Positions 8,666 through 16,502 of a stretch of 64,000 bases of DNA are shown one piece after another (the first letter of the stretch is position 1; every line of letters starts with the position of its first letter). This stretch comes from Dehalogenimonas sp. 4OHTPN. Lineage in GTDB: Bacteria; Chloroflexota; Dehalococcoidia; Dehalococcoidales; Dehalococcoidaceae. Under the pieces are notes generated by a model. That model worked only from the letters and a program-made list of their open reading frames with translations. It was not told the DNA's origin and searched no databases. Where the stretch lies: NCBI RefSeq assembly GCF_040448695.1, contig NZ_CP159307.1, positions 1,240,001 to 1,304,000 on the forward strand, written 5' to 3'. Both the position numbers and the translations under genes were made by a program.

Positions 8666-9982
8666 TTAGGTTCGTTCCATCCGCAGCCTGAGGGCTCGTT
8701 CGTGGGCGGTCAGCCCCTCAGCCGCGGCAATTGTCGCCGCCTGAGGCCCGAGGCTCTTCACCATGTACTCATCCACCCGGACAACGTCGATTATCTTGAT
8801 GAAATCGAGCACGTTGAGTGGAGATGAGAATCGCGCCGTTCCCGAGGTCGGCAGCACGTGGCTCGGTCCGGCGATGTAGTCGCCGAAGGCCACCGTCGCC
8901 CGGGGCCCGGTAAAGACGCAGCCGGCATTTTCTATCTTGGATAATAAGGCTTCCGAGTCCACAGTCAGTAAAAGCAGGTGCTCCGGAGCATACATATTGG
9001 ACAATTCCACTGCTTCTTCCAGGCCGTCAACCACGGCGACGCAGGACATATTTGACAGGCTCTGGTGAATGACGAACTGGCGCGACATACTCTCGACGAC
9101 ACGATTCAGCTCGTCGGTTACGGCTTTAGCCACCCGCTCTGAGGTGGTCACCAGCACCGTCGTCGCCAAAGGGTCGTGCTCCGCCTGGGCCATCATGTCG
9201 GCGGCAATATACTCCGGATTGGCGGAATCGTCAGCGATGATAAGTACCTCGCTCGGCCCTTGCAGCCCGTCAATAGCAACCATGCCGTAAAGCAACCGCT
9301 TGGCTACGGTCACAAAAATGCTGCCCGGTCCGCAGATTTTATCGACTTTGGGTACCGTTTTGGTACCCACTGCCAGCGCGGCGACGGCTTGCGCTCCGCC
9401 GATGCGGAAGACGCGGTCCACACCAGCCAATTTAGCCGCAGCCAGCGTCGGCGCCGGCACTTTGCCGTCTTTGCCTGGCGGTGTTACCAGACAGACCTCA
9501 GCAACGCCAGCCACCCGCGCCGGTATGGCCGTCATCAGGACGCTCGAAGGATAGAAGGCGGTGCCGCCCGGAGCGTAGCAGCCGACGCGCTCCAGAGGAC
9601 GGTAGATCTGTTCCATGGACATCTGGTTGAAACCGGAAATTAGAGCCTCGCGCTGACGCTGGTGAAAATCCTTGACCCGGCCGGCGGCCAATTCCAGGGC
9701 ATTTAGAAGAGACTTGTCGACCGATGCAGCCGCAGCATTGATCTCTGCCAGGGGTACCTCGATATCATTAATCTCGGCTTTGTCATATTCTTTGGTGAGG
9801 CGCCTGAGGGCATCGTCGCCGTTCTCCCAGACATCAGTTATGATGGCCTGGATCATGCCCTCAAGGTCGTGTATCTGGTAGCGGAGCGACAGTGTACGAC
9901 GTGTCGCCTCGGAGACGAATCCTCCATGGACTCGGCGTCGTAAAATCTTGGCTGCAGCTCTGAATCCTCTTACCGTTTCCAC
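8666..9982 (-). CDS. hisD: Histidinol dehydrogenase
   Basis: HisD is the zinc enzyme that oxidises histidinol to histidine in two NAD-dependent steps. The 438-residue protein starts with a GTG (METVRGFRAA) preceded by CTGGAG. Family signatures are clear: CYAPGGTAFYPSSVLMTAIPA, GPGSIFVTVAKR, GPSEVLIIADDSANP, and NMYAPEHLLL with the catalytic Glu/His pair. It lies 106 nt after hisG; no promoter or hairpin stands out in that gap. The call is secure. Confidence 0.96.
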   Translation of the reverse strand: METVRGFRAAAKILRRRVHGGFVSEATRRTLSLRYQIHDLEGMIQAIITDVWENGDDALRRLTKEYDKAEINDIEVPLAEINAAAASVDKSLLNALELAAGRVKDFHQRQREALISGFNQMSMEQIYRPLERVGCYAPGGTAFYPSSVLMTAIPARVAGVAEVCLVTPPGKDGKVPAPTLAAAKLAGVDRVFRIGGAQAVAALAVGTKTVPKVDKICGPGSIFVTVAKRLLYGMVAIDGLQGPSEVLIIADDSANPEYIAADMMAQAEHDPLATTVLVTTSERVAKAVTDELNRVVESMSRQFVIHQSLSNMSCVAVVDGLEEAVELSNMYAPEHLLLLTVDSEALLSKIENAGCVFTGPRATVAFGDYIAGPSHVLPTSGTARFSSPLNVLDFIKIIDVVRVDEYMVKSLGPQAATIAAAEGLTAHERALRLRMERT

Positions 9983-10088
9983 GCGAAACTCCAGCCCCCC
10001 TGACTATCGACAGGATGGGAATTGAGGTCCACAGTGACGGGGCGGCAGTGGGATACTTGAATATCAAGATTGAAATTCGGCATTGGTG

Positions 10089-11492
10089 TTATTTGGCCTG
10101 GTCAAGCGCCTTTCCCAATCTTTCCACCAGAGCCTCCATTCTCTTCCGCTTCACCGGATTGTCCGCCGCCCGGGTATTGCCGATGACGCAAGCGGTGGAC
10201 TCGAACAGCGTGTCTATGATGCGCAGATTGTGCCGGGCAATGGTGCCGCCGGTCTCGGTATTTTCAATTAGAAGGTCAGCGTCCTCCGGCAAATAGGCCT
10301 CGGTCGAACCCCATGTAGGCGCGATGCGGTAGCGGCCGAAGTGGTTGTTGCGGGCGTACTCGTCAGCGATGTTGATATATTCTGAAGCGACCCGCAGATT
10401 GCGGTTCCGGAAATACTCCTTAAGCTCCACCGCATTAGTCACCGGCACCTCGTTAGCCACAACAGCGACAATGCGCACCCAACCATATTTCAGGTCAAGC
10501 AAGCGTTTGACTGGGGAGGCCGGGAACTGGTGCAAATGGTCGGTCAGCCAATCCCAGCCGGTGATGGCCAGGTCAAAGTTGCCGTTAGCCACTTGGATGG
10601 GCATATCCTGCGGCCGTATCGTTTTAATAGCAAAACCCTCCAGGTCGCTTTTAGGCCGCCGGAAGCCGCGGTCTGATGGATAGTCTTCGATGCCAATACC
10701 GGCGGCGTCGAGAATTTTCCTCACGTGCGGCTGTTGATGGCCATCGGGCAGTGCCAGCCGAACGACATCAGGGGCGTACTCGTGATAGGCCTCGAGAGCT
10801 GCCACCGTTTTCGGCGGCGCATCTTCGTTAAACTCTACTGCTGGCGGCAGGTTAGCCAGAATCGACGAGATAGCCGCCGAGAGGTCTTTGGAGGCCAGGC
10901 TTTCGCGGTTGGCTATTAGAACAGCCTTGAAGTCGAGAACTTTCGACAGAACTTTGAGACCTTTTAATACGAGTTCGCCCGCGCTCTTGCGCGGCAGGAT
11001 GACCACCTCGGCAGTCTCCGGCGGGTAAGCCTCGGCAGAGCCCCAGAGGGGGTACACGGCGTAATTTTTGAGGCGGAGCTGGATAGCCAGCTGCTCAGCC
11101 AGGTTAGGGTATTCCGAAGCCAGGCGTACCTTGTCGGCGCGCCTTGACAGGTCGGCCAGCGAGGTGACGCCGTCGCCCGCCGCTGAAGCCGCGTAGAGGG
11201 CGCCGTGGCCGTAGCCCAGCACTCTCACCTTCACCAGCGACGATAGGCGATAGCGGGAAACAAGTTCCTCCACCCAGTCAGCGCCGCAGATACCAAGATC
11301 GTAGTTGCCGATTGCCACCTGGATGGGGATGTCCTTTTCATGGAGCATTTTAGCCGACAGCTCCGGGAATTTGGCGCTGGTCAGCCGGTACAGCCGGGCT
11401 TTGGGCTGGTAGTCATTGAGCTGCCAGCCGGCACGGTCGAGGAGTGCCGCCGTATCCGAAAGCAGGCGGCCTTTGGGCAAGGCGACTCTCAT
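10089..11492 (-). CDS. hisG: Tandem-fused ATP phosphoribosyltransferase (HisG-HisG)
   Basis: HisG condenses ATP and PRPP in the first step of histidine synthesis. At 467 residues it is about twice the short HisG form and consists of two HisG-like copies in one frame. Copy 1 (about 1-215) starts MRVALPKGRLL, includes YDLGICGADWV and LASEYPNLAEQ, but its PRPP-loop position reads ILPRKSAGELVLKGL. Copy 2 (about 235-467) starts VRLALPDGHQQ, includes FDLAITGWDWL and VASEYINIADE, and keeps a normal PRPP loop, NTETGGTI. Thus copy 1 keeps the KGR motif and lost ETGxT, and copy 2 the reverse. Its ATG overlaps the hisZ stop by 4 nt. Function is probably retained through cooperation of the halves, but this is inference. 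Confidence 0.9.
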   Translation of the reverse strand: MRVALPKGRLLSDTAALLDRAGWQLNDYQPKARLYRLTSAKFPELSAKMLHEKDIPIQVAIGNYDLGICGADWVEELVSRYRLSSLVKVRVLGYGHGALYAASAAGDGVTSLADLSRRADKVRLASEYPNLAEQLAIQLRLKNYAVYPLWGSAEAYPPETAEVVILPRKSAGELVLKGLKVLSKVLDFKAVLIANRESLASKDLSAAISSILANLPPAVEFNEDAPPKTVAALEAYHEYAPDVVRLALPDGHQQPHVRKILDAAGIGIEDYPSDRGFRRPKSDLEGFAIKTIRPQDMPIQVANGNFDLAITGWDWLTDHLHQFPASPVKRLLDLKYGWVRIVAVVANEVPVTNAVELKEYFRNRNLRVASEYINIADEYARNNHFGRYRIAPTWGSTEAYLPEDADLLIENTETGGTIARHNLRIIDTLFESTACVIGNTRAADNPVKRKRMEALVERLGKALDQAK

Positions 11493-12727
11493 TCTTCAGA
11501 GGCCTCCCCGCCCAGCATCTCAACCAGTTCTTCGACTGTCTCGAACTCGAACTCCTCGTCTGTTTCAGTATCGGACAACACCAGCAAGCCGTCTTCTGTG
11601 ATGTTGAGAACCCAGTCATAGTCCATAACGTCTGGGTCGCCAAGTTTGATCTCGGCGGTGTAATCGGCGTCCCGAAGATCAGTGGCCACGGCGAAAGCAC
11701 GTGCCTCGTCGCCAGGCTGGAAGTTGACCAAAAAGCGGTCTGGTTCTTCCATCTCATACTCGGCCATATCAATGAACTTCATCAGCTCGTCCAGGTACAG
11801 GGCGAAGCCGGCCGCCGCCCTGGAAGGGCCGCCCATCAGGGCGATGAGGTTGTCATAGCGGCCGCCGCCGCCGACCGTAGCCCCATTAACCGAAAGGTGG
11901 AAGATAACGCCGGTGTAGTATTCAAAGCCGCGGCCGGAGGCCAGGTCGATCTCGTAGGGCACACCGACGTCGTCGAGTGTATCGAGTGTGGCGGCGAAGT
12001 CGCCTGCCGCTGCCTCCAACTCCACGGAGTAGCCGAAGAGGGACCTGAGATTGGAGAGGTAGTTGGATGAAGTCCCGGTTACACCAAGGAGAGTCTTAAG
12101 GCCGGCTAGAAGCTCCGGATTGGACTCGGCCAGCCGGCTCATCACCGACTCGTTGCCGTCGAGGATATCATCGAACAATTTGTGGCGAGCCTCCGGCGAC
12201 GGTTCGAGCTGGGCCAAGACCGCCTGGATGACCCCGGAATGGGAGATTTTTATACGGCCCTCAAGGCCGAGCAGTTCCAGAGTCTCAAGAGCCATGCGGG
12301 CGAGTTCGGCATCGGCCAGAGGGCCGCTGCCGCCGATCAGTTCCGCGCCGCACTGCCAGCGCTCTCGGCCGCTGCCCGGCTTCTCCTCAAAGAGGAAAGT
12401 GTTTACCACATAGAAGAGCCTGGCGACTTCGCGGTCGGTCAGGGAATCGGTGTACAGGCGGGCGATGGGGATAGTGCCGTCCGGCCGCATAACCACGCGC
12501 TCGCCGCTCCAGCCGTCCCAATCCAGGAAGGAGAACACCTGCCCCAGCATACCGGGGGTCAGCGTGCCGGTGGCGGTGAACAGGTGCAGGTACTCCAGGG
12601 TGGGAGTGCGCACCTCTTCGTAGCCCCATTTGAGCGCAGTATCAATAAAGACGGATTCCGCCAGGCGGAATTTCAGCATTTGTTCGGGGATCAGGTCGCG
12701 GCAGCCGCGACACCTCTCTTGAGTCAT
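11489..12727 (-). CDS. hisZ: ATP phosphoribosyltransferase regulatory subunit
   Basis: HisZ is a class II histidyl-tRNA synthetase paralogue that activates short HisG and mediates histidine feedback. The 412-residue protein begins MTQERCRGCRDLIPEQ, with VFSFLDWDGWSGERVVMRPDGTIPIAR as the motif 2-like region and RGFEYYTGVIFHL as the His A-like region, followed by GGRYDNLI. The start at 12727 is chosen because the open frame to 12865 runs through the promoter (12762-12790). The acidic C-terminus (ETDEEFEFETVEELVEML) replaces the anticodon domain expected in HisS. Position directly before hisG supports HisZ rather than HisS. Confidence 0.92.
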   Translation of the reverse strand: MTQERCRGCRDLIPEQMLKFRLAESVFIDTALKWGYEEVRTPTLEYLHLFTATGTLTPGMLGQVFSFLDWDGWSGERVVMRPDGTIPIARLYTDSLTDREVARLFYVVNTFLFEEKPGSGRERWQCGAELIGGSGPLADAELARMALETLELLGLEGRIKISHSGVIQAVLAQLEPSPEARHKLFDDILDGNESVMSRLAESNPELLAGLKTLLGVTGTSSNYLSNLRSLFGYSVELEAAAGDFAATLDTLDDVGVPYEIDLASGRGFEYYTGVIFHLSVNGATVGGGGRYDNLIALMGGPSRAAAGFALYLDELMKFIDMAEYEMEEPDRFLVNFQPGDEARAFAVATDLRDADYTAEIKLGDPDVMDYDWVLNITEDGLLVLSDTETDEEFEFETVEELVEMLGGEASEE

Positions 12728-12761
12728 GATTTCTCCTATACTGCTTTTGTTGGACACGGAG

Positions 12762-12790
12762 ATTGTACACCAGGGGCATATTACGTTCAA
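12762..12790 (-). promoter_or_regulatory. Histidine operon promoter
   Basis: On the minus strand TTGAAC (12790-12785), 17 bp, and TACAAT (12767-12762) form a good promoter. Transcription would start near 12755, giving a leader of about 28 nt before hisZ, too short for a classical attenuator. Confidence 0.7.
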
Positions 12791-12856
12791 ATCTGGCCGT
12801 CTGACGGGTTGGTTTTTGTTTGCCGGCGAAGTAAGCACTTTTTCCCGAAACGATGT

Positions 12857-13067
12857 AAAAATCACGCGATGGGCTGAACGTGTGAAACGATTGTCGTTTG
12901 GTTTGGGAACAAATGGGGTTTCACAGCGCCCGAGGCGTATTGACCAACCGTTTCAGAACCGACCTGGTTCATGACCGAAGCGAACAAAGCCGGGGGCAGC
13001 AGGGACGGATTAAGAAGCAAGACGGCCTCCGCATTCAGAGAGGACAAACGTACTCATTTGGTTCATG
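12857..13067 (-). ncRNA. Possible small RNA or leader upstream of the his promoter
   Basis: A strong promoter at 13074-13105 faces this 200-nt stretch, which has no good gene. On the minus strand GTGAAAC (12924-12918) pairs perfectly with GTTTCAC (12888-12882), flanked by GGGC/GCCC, and five T residues follow at 12861-12857. This looks like a structured transcript with a terminator-like end. It does not match the conserved cores of SRP RNA, tmRNA or RNase P that I know. An ATG at 13066, 7 nt after the -10 box, opens a reading frame of only 18 codons, with no His codons. A non-coding RNA, a tiny leaderless peptide or an upstream his leader are all possible. Confidence 0.35.
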
Positions 13068-13073
13068 CTGAGC

Positions 13074-13125
13074 ATTATAGCACACCCGTTCCCCATGGCT
13101 GTCAAGTGAATTTTGTCGTTTTTGG
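13074..13125 (-). promoter_or_regulatory. Strong promoter with A-rich upstream element
   Basis: On the minus strand an A-rich tract (13125-13111, CCAAAAACGACAAAA) precedes TTGACA (13105-13100), a 20-bp spacer, and an extended -10, TGCTATAAT (-10 at 13079-13074). The same arrangement, with identical tract and spacing, recurs at 25823-25874. Confidence 0.6.
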
Positions 13126-13326
13126 CGGGTCGGAAAAAATATATCGGTCGGCAGGATGATCAGCCGACGCTCAGGCGGCCGGCAGTTATCGTATCAGGTG
13201 GGAAAGTGGGGCTAATCCCACATGATGCTTTATCCCACCAGATGTTCAAGCAGAGGCATTATGTTCTGAAGATAGCCTGTTGCGCCCCGTGTTATAATCA
13301 AAAGGCACCTGTCAAGGAGGCTACCG

Positions 13327-13776
13327 ATGAATATCGCCGGCATCCTGCTGATCGCTCTGGCTATCGCCTTTTTTATCGTCGAATTCTTCACCTCCGGCTA
13401 CGCCCTGTTCGCCGCCGCGGGATTGCTCTCCCTGATCCTCGGCCTGGTGTTAATTTTTGATTTCGCTGTCCCGCCATGGGTTACCGTCACCCTGCTCATC
13501 CTGATACTGGGCCTGTCGGTGACCGCTGTCATCCTTATCTGGCGCCGGGTCGCTGAAGCCCAAAAACAGAAGGTTGCCACCGGGCATGAGGAACTGATAG
13601 GTCAAAAAGCCCGGGTTCATGCCGCCCTGCAACCAGCCGGTAAAGTCTTTATCCAGGGAGAAATCTGGTCGGCGGAACTGGCCTCAGGCCAGGCCGAGAT
13701 CGGTGAAGAGGTTACTGTCACTGGCGTAAAAGGCCTGAAATTGTTCGTAACGAAAAACGCGCGAGGAGAACAATAA
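13327..13776 (+). CDS. NfeD-like membrane protein
   Basis: This 149-residue protein has two or three hydrophobic segments in residues 1-75 (MNIAGILLIALAIAFFIVEF, then AAAGLLSLILGLVLIF, then VTLLILILGLSVTAVILIW) and a soluble C-terminal OB-fold-like domain (about 90-145, with GQKARVHAALQPAGKVFIQG and VTVTGVKGLKLFV), the NfeD pattern. NfeD proteins are partners of SPFH/stomatin proteins in membrane microdomains, and a slipin gene follows at once. The long NfeD form with a serine protease domain is not what this is. An AAGGAGG precedes the ATG, and an extended -10, TGTTATAAT, lies at 13290-13298. Confidence 0.88.
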   Translation: MNIAGILLIALAIAFFIVEFFTSGYALFAAAGLLSLILGLVLIFDFAVPPWVTVTLLILILGLSVTAVILIWRRVAEAQKQKVATGHEELIGQKARVHAALQPAGKVFIQGEIWSAELASGQAEIGEEVTVTGVKGLKLFVTKNARGEQ

Positions 13777-14550
13777 ATGGAAGCGGCTCTTGAAGCTCTG
13801 GTACCATGGCTCATTTTCCTGCTCTTCCTGGTGATTATCCTGGCCCTTTCAGTCAGGGTTGTCTCTGAATATGAACGGGGCGTCATCTTCCGGTTGGGCC
13901 GTCTGGTGGGCGCCAAAGGTCCGGGCATTTTTTTCCTAATCCCTTTCATTGACCGCATGGTCAAAATGGACCTGCGCGTCGTGACCATGGACGTGCCGGC
14001 TCAGGAGGTCATCACCCGGGATAACGTCACCGTCCGCGTCAACGCCGTCATCTACTTCCGCGTCGTCGATCCGCAGGCGGCGGTCGTCAAAGTCCTCGAT
14101 CACATCCGGGCGACGTCCCAGATTTCGCAAACCACGCTCAGGAATGTTCTGGGTCAATCGGAACTTGACGAACTCCTGGCCAACCGGGAGAAGCTGAACG
14201 ACGTCATCCAGGACATCATTGACAAGCAAACCGATCCCTGGGGCATCAAGGTTTCGACAGTCGAGATAAAAGAAGTGGAACTGCCTGAGACGATGCGCCG
14301 GTCGATGGCCGCCCAGGCCGAAGCCGAACGCGAGCGCCGGGCTAAAATCATCCATGCCCAGGGCGAGTTCGAAGCCTCAACCAAACTTGCTCAGGCGGCC
14401 GACATCATCGCCAAAGAACCGGTCACGCTTCAACTGCGGTATCTGCAGACGCTGACCGAGATCGCTTCCGAGCGCAATTCGACGGTGATCTTCCCCATCC
14501 CCATCGACCTCATCAGCATGTTCATGAAGGGATTTATCAAAGACAAGTAA
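13777..14550 (+). CDS. Slipin (SPFH/band 7, stomatin-like protein)
   Basis: The protein is probably a membrane-anchored scaffold of lipid microdomains. It has 257 residues: one N-terminal membrane segment (about 8-28), the band 7 start [23 protein letters not shown], and the stomatin region [18 protein letters not shown] through [17 protein letters not shown], followed by a helical oligomerisation region. A GAGGAG precedes the ATG, which begins right after the nfeD stop, so the two genes form an operon. The pairing NfeD-slipin is a well-known conserved association. The exact client process cannot be told from the sequence. Confidence 0.93.
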   Translation: MEAALEALVPWLIFLLFLVIILALSVRVVSEYERGVIFRLGRLVGAKGPGIFFLIPFIDRMVKMDLRVVTMDVPAQEVITRDNVTVRVNAVIYFRVVDPQAAVVKVLDHIRATSQISQTTLRNVLGQSELDELLANREKLNDVIQDIIDKQTDPWGIKVSTVEIKEVELPETMRRSMAAQAEAERERRAKIIHAQGEFEASTKLAQAADIIAKEPVTLQLRYLQTLTEIASERNSTVIFPIPIDLISMFMKGFIKDK

Positions 14551-14596
14551 CGCATCGGAAAAGCCGGTCCCCGATGAATGGCCGGCCATTCCAGGC

Positions 14597-15361
14597 TTAA
14601 CTCAGCGTCACATCACCGGCGACGACGACATATTCGGCGCCGTCGTCTCCAAGGATGACCAAAGCGCCGTCGGCGGTCACTTCAGCGGCGACTCCCTCGA
14701 CGGCCGCTCCGGCGCCGCTGGCGGTCACCCGGCGCCCCAGGGTTATCAGGCGGGCGCGCCAGAGATTACGAAGGGCCGCCGGGTCGAAAGCGGTATAAAA
14801 AACGGCTATTTCATCGACAATCGCCCGCAGCAGCCGCGGCGTGTCGATTTTTCGGCCTGACTCCGCCGACATGCTGGTGGCGAGGCCGGCTATATCCGGC
14901 CAACCGGCCATATCCATGTTAACGTTCACGCCGATGCCGACGACCGCGTAGGTCTTGCCCCTGGCGGTTCCGCTCTCAACCAGTATCCCGGCGACTTTCC
15001 GGCCGTCAATGAGAATGTCATTGGGCCACTTTATATCGGCTTTCAACAGCGCGACCGCCTCTATGGCCTCGGCGGCCGCCAGTCCGGCCAGCATGGTGAG
15101 GTAGGGCAGCTTATCCGCTGACGGGTAGAGCAGCAGCGACACCGACAGCGAACCGGCCGGCGAAACCCAGGCGCGGGACAACCGGCCGCGGCCTTCAGTC
15201 TGTTCCGCAGCCACCACCAGGGTGCCTTCCGGCGCCCCTTTGTGCGCCAACTCTCTGGCCCGGTCCATGGTGGAGCCGATGCGTTCGTAGGTAAGTATGT
15301 GCTTGTCCCAGAGGCATCCGGAAAGGGCGTCTTCTACGCTGCGATAGTCGAGATTGTTCAT
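14597..15361 (-). CDS. birA: Biotin-[acetyl-CoA-carboxylase] ligase
   Basis: BirA activates biotin with ATP and attaches it to carboxylase carrier domains. The 254-residue protein shows STMDRARELAHKGAPEGTLV, the biotin/ATP-binding GRGRLSRAWVSP and KWPNDILIDGRKVAGIL, and a C-terminal SH3-like domain. There is no N-terminal winged-helix domain, so it is the non-regulatory, group I form. The ATG at 15361 (MNNLDYRSV) is chosen instead of 15385 because a promoter -10 box lies between them, 7 nt before 15361. The mRNA is therefore predicted to be leaderless. It is convergent with the slipin gene; a perfect palindrome at 14577-14590 lies between. Confidence 0.94.
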   Translation of the reverse strand: MNNLDYRSVEDALSGCLWDKHILTYERIGSTMDRARELAHKGAPEGTLVVAAEQTEGRGRLSRAWVSPAGSLSVSLLLYPSADKLPYLTMLAGLAAAEAIEAVALLKADIKWPNDILIDGRKVAGILVESGTARGKTYAVVGIGVNVNMDMAGWPDIAGLATSMSAESGRKIDTPRLLRAIVDEIAVFYTAFDPAALRNLWRARLITLGRRVTASGAGAAVEGVAAEVTADGALVILGDDGAEYVVVAGDVTLS

Positions 15362-15368
15362 GGTTGAA

Positions 15369-15399
15369 AGTATAGCATCGGCCATGTTCTCGCGGTCAA
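15369..15399 (-). promoter_or_regulatory. birA promoter, predicted leaderless start
   Basis: Minus strand TTGACC (15399-15394), 19-bp spacer, TATACT (15374-15369); the ATG at 15361 follows after exactly 7 nt. No SD is available for this start. Confidence 0.6.
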
Positions 15400-15418
15400 A
15401 GTCTAGAGTTAATTGTTC

Positions 15419-15955
15419 TTACAGTGAAGCAAGGTAACAAGCTAAAAAGGTAGCAAGAACAATCCCCGCCAAACACACAACATCGGTGAACAATAAATCA
15501 AAAACAGAACGAGCCTTAAATCCATCCCATTTGTGGATTCTATCGTCTACAAATTTAGGCCAAAACTTGATTGTTACAAATTGACGGCTATCAGCGTCAT
15601 TAAGGTTTAATTGCCCACTCTCAATTTCATTAACAAGTTCCATTAACGCGGCAATAGTTTTTGCGGAAACATGACGCGACCTAAATTGCATTGTCACAAA
15701 AACGGATGCAAGCAATAATGCAAGAATAAAACAACAGGGGTTTCTCAAGAAGCTTAAATTATGTTCACCAATATAATTTCCAGCAACGAGGATTGAAGGT
15801 ATGTATAACGCAGTCACCACCCAAGACATCGTTTCTTTGTGATTATGATAAGCTGTCTGGGATTCGATTTCGCTTTGAAACCACTGAATGTATCTATCAT
15901 TCAATACCTGATGTGGATTTTGTGGTGGGTTGATACTGATAGAAAACAAACTCAT
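15419..15955 (-). CDS. Hypothetical membrane protein in AT-rich patch
   Basis: This 178-residue protein matches no family I recognise. Hydrophobic segments lie near residues 44-62 (SWVVTALYIPSILVAG), 70-90 (CCFILALLLASVFVTMQF) and at the C-terminus (VVCLAGIVLATFLACYL), so it is probably an inner-membrane protein with three passes. The region between has a possible amphipathic helix (SAKTIAALMELVNEIESGQ). Codon usage is visibly more AT-rich than all neighbours, which suggests recent horizontal gain. No partner gene lies next to it. It could be a remnant or single-gene cargo of a lost element; no function is proposed. Confidence 0.7.
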   Translation of the reverse strand: MSLFSISINPPQNPHQVLNDRYIQWFQSEIESQTAYHNHKETMSWVVTALYIPSILVAGNYIGEHNLSFLRNPCCFILALLLASVFVTMQFRSRHVSAKTIAALMELVNEIESGQLNLNDADSRQFVTIKFWPKFVDDRIHKWDGFKARSVFDLLFTDVVCLAGIVLATFLACYLASL

Positions 15956-16502
15956 GTACGAATTATAACACAGCCAAAATTATTTCTTAACCTCCCCTAA
16001 TTAAGGTTTAAGTTAAAGTCGGATATCATATTGTCATGCAAACAGAGTTTTACGACCCCAAGGCCTAGAAGATTAACGACTTATACTTGTAAGCGTTGTG
16101 GGCATATTTGGGTTACCAGAGTTCCATACCCTCTCAGTTTGTCCGAATTGCCAAAGCCATTGCTTGAATAAGGCAAGAATACGATGTGATTTTAACTGAA
16201 AACGAATACCAATTTTGGACGAAATCCTCAATTAGCAGGGCAAGTCGAGACTAGTGATAATGGGCATGTCCAGAACTAAAAGCTCTAAATATCAGCCGAA
16301 TACAAACTTAACCGAGCGGTTCGATAGGTGACAAGGCAACAAACAAAATGGAGACCGCGCCCATGAACATTTTATTGGTTTGTCAGCGCCCTTGGGACAG
16401 TCCCTTTTATGGAGGCTTTTTGGTTGGCTTATAATGGTTTGTACACGCCTCAGCTTCTAAGTAATTTGCCGATTGGCTTATATTTAAGTCGGGAGGTCGG
16501 AG
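15956..16502 (+). other. AT-rich intergenic region, mostly degenerate
   Basis: About 550 bp without an intact gene. It contains a broken zinc-ribbon gene (16036-16185) and, near the right end, a TATAAT (16429-16434) that probably serves the gene at 16503. The rest shows no structure I can name. Composition matches the AT-rich gene at 15419-15955 rather than the flanks. Confidence 0.5.
16036..16185 (+). pseudogene. Frameshifted small zinc-ribbon gene
   Basis: In one frame 16082-16141 reads YTCKRCGHIWVTRVPYPLSL; one base out of that frame, starting about 16140, it continues CPNCQSHCLNKARI. Joined, these give the pattern C-x2-C-GH-x-W...P...CP-x-C typical of small zinc ribbons that assist other proteins. 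An ATG at 16036 opens a third frame (MQTEFYDPKA) that stops at once. At least two frame disruptions separate the parts, so the gene is broken or the reads contain errors. Confidence 0.45.

Noticed and set aside
11489-12865. Histidyl-tRNA synthetase with N-terminal extension
   Set aside because: The extension runs through the promoter, the C-terminal anticodon domain is replaced by an acidic tail, and hisG follows with a 4-nt overlap; HisZ fits better.
12728-13066. T-box or histidine attenuator for the his operon
   Set aside because: No T-box AA..GGGTGG core, no run of His codons in the short frame, and the his promoter lies only about 28 nt from hisZ.
12857-13067. SRP RNA, 6S RNA, tmRNA or RNase P RNA
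   Set aside because: None of their conserved core sequences (for example the GGAAGGAAGCAGC-like SRP loop or the RNase P GAGGAAAGUC core) is present. 6S RNA is not excluded by sequence alone, but its long closed hairpin is not evident.
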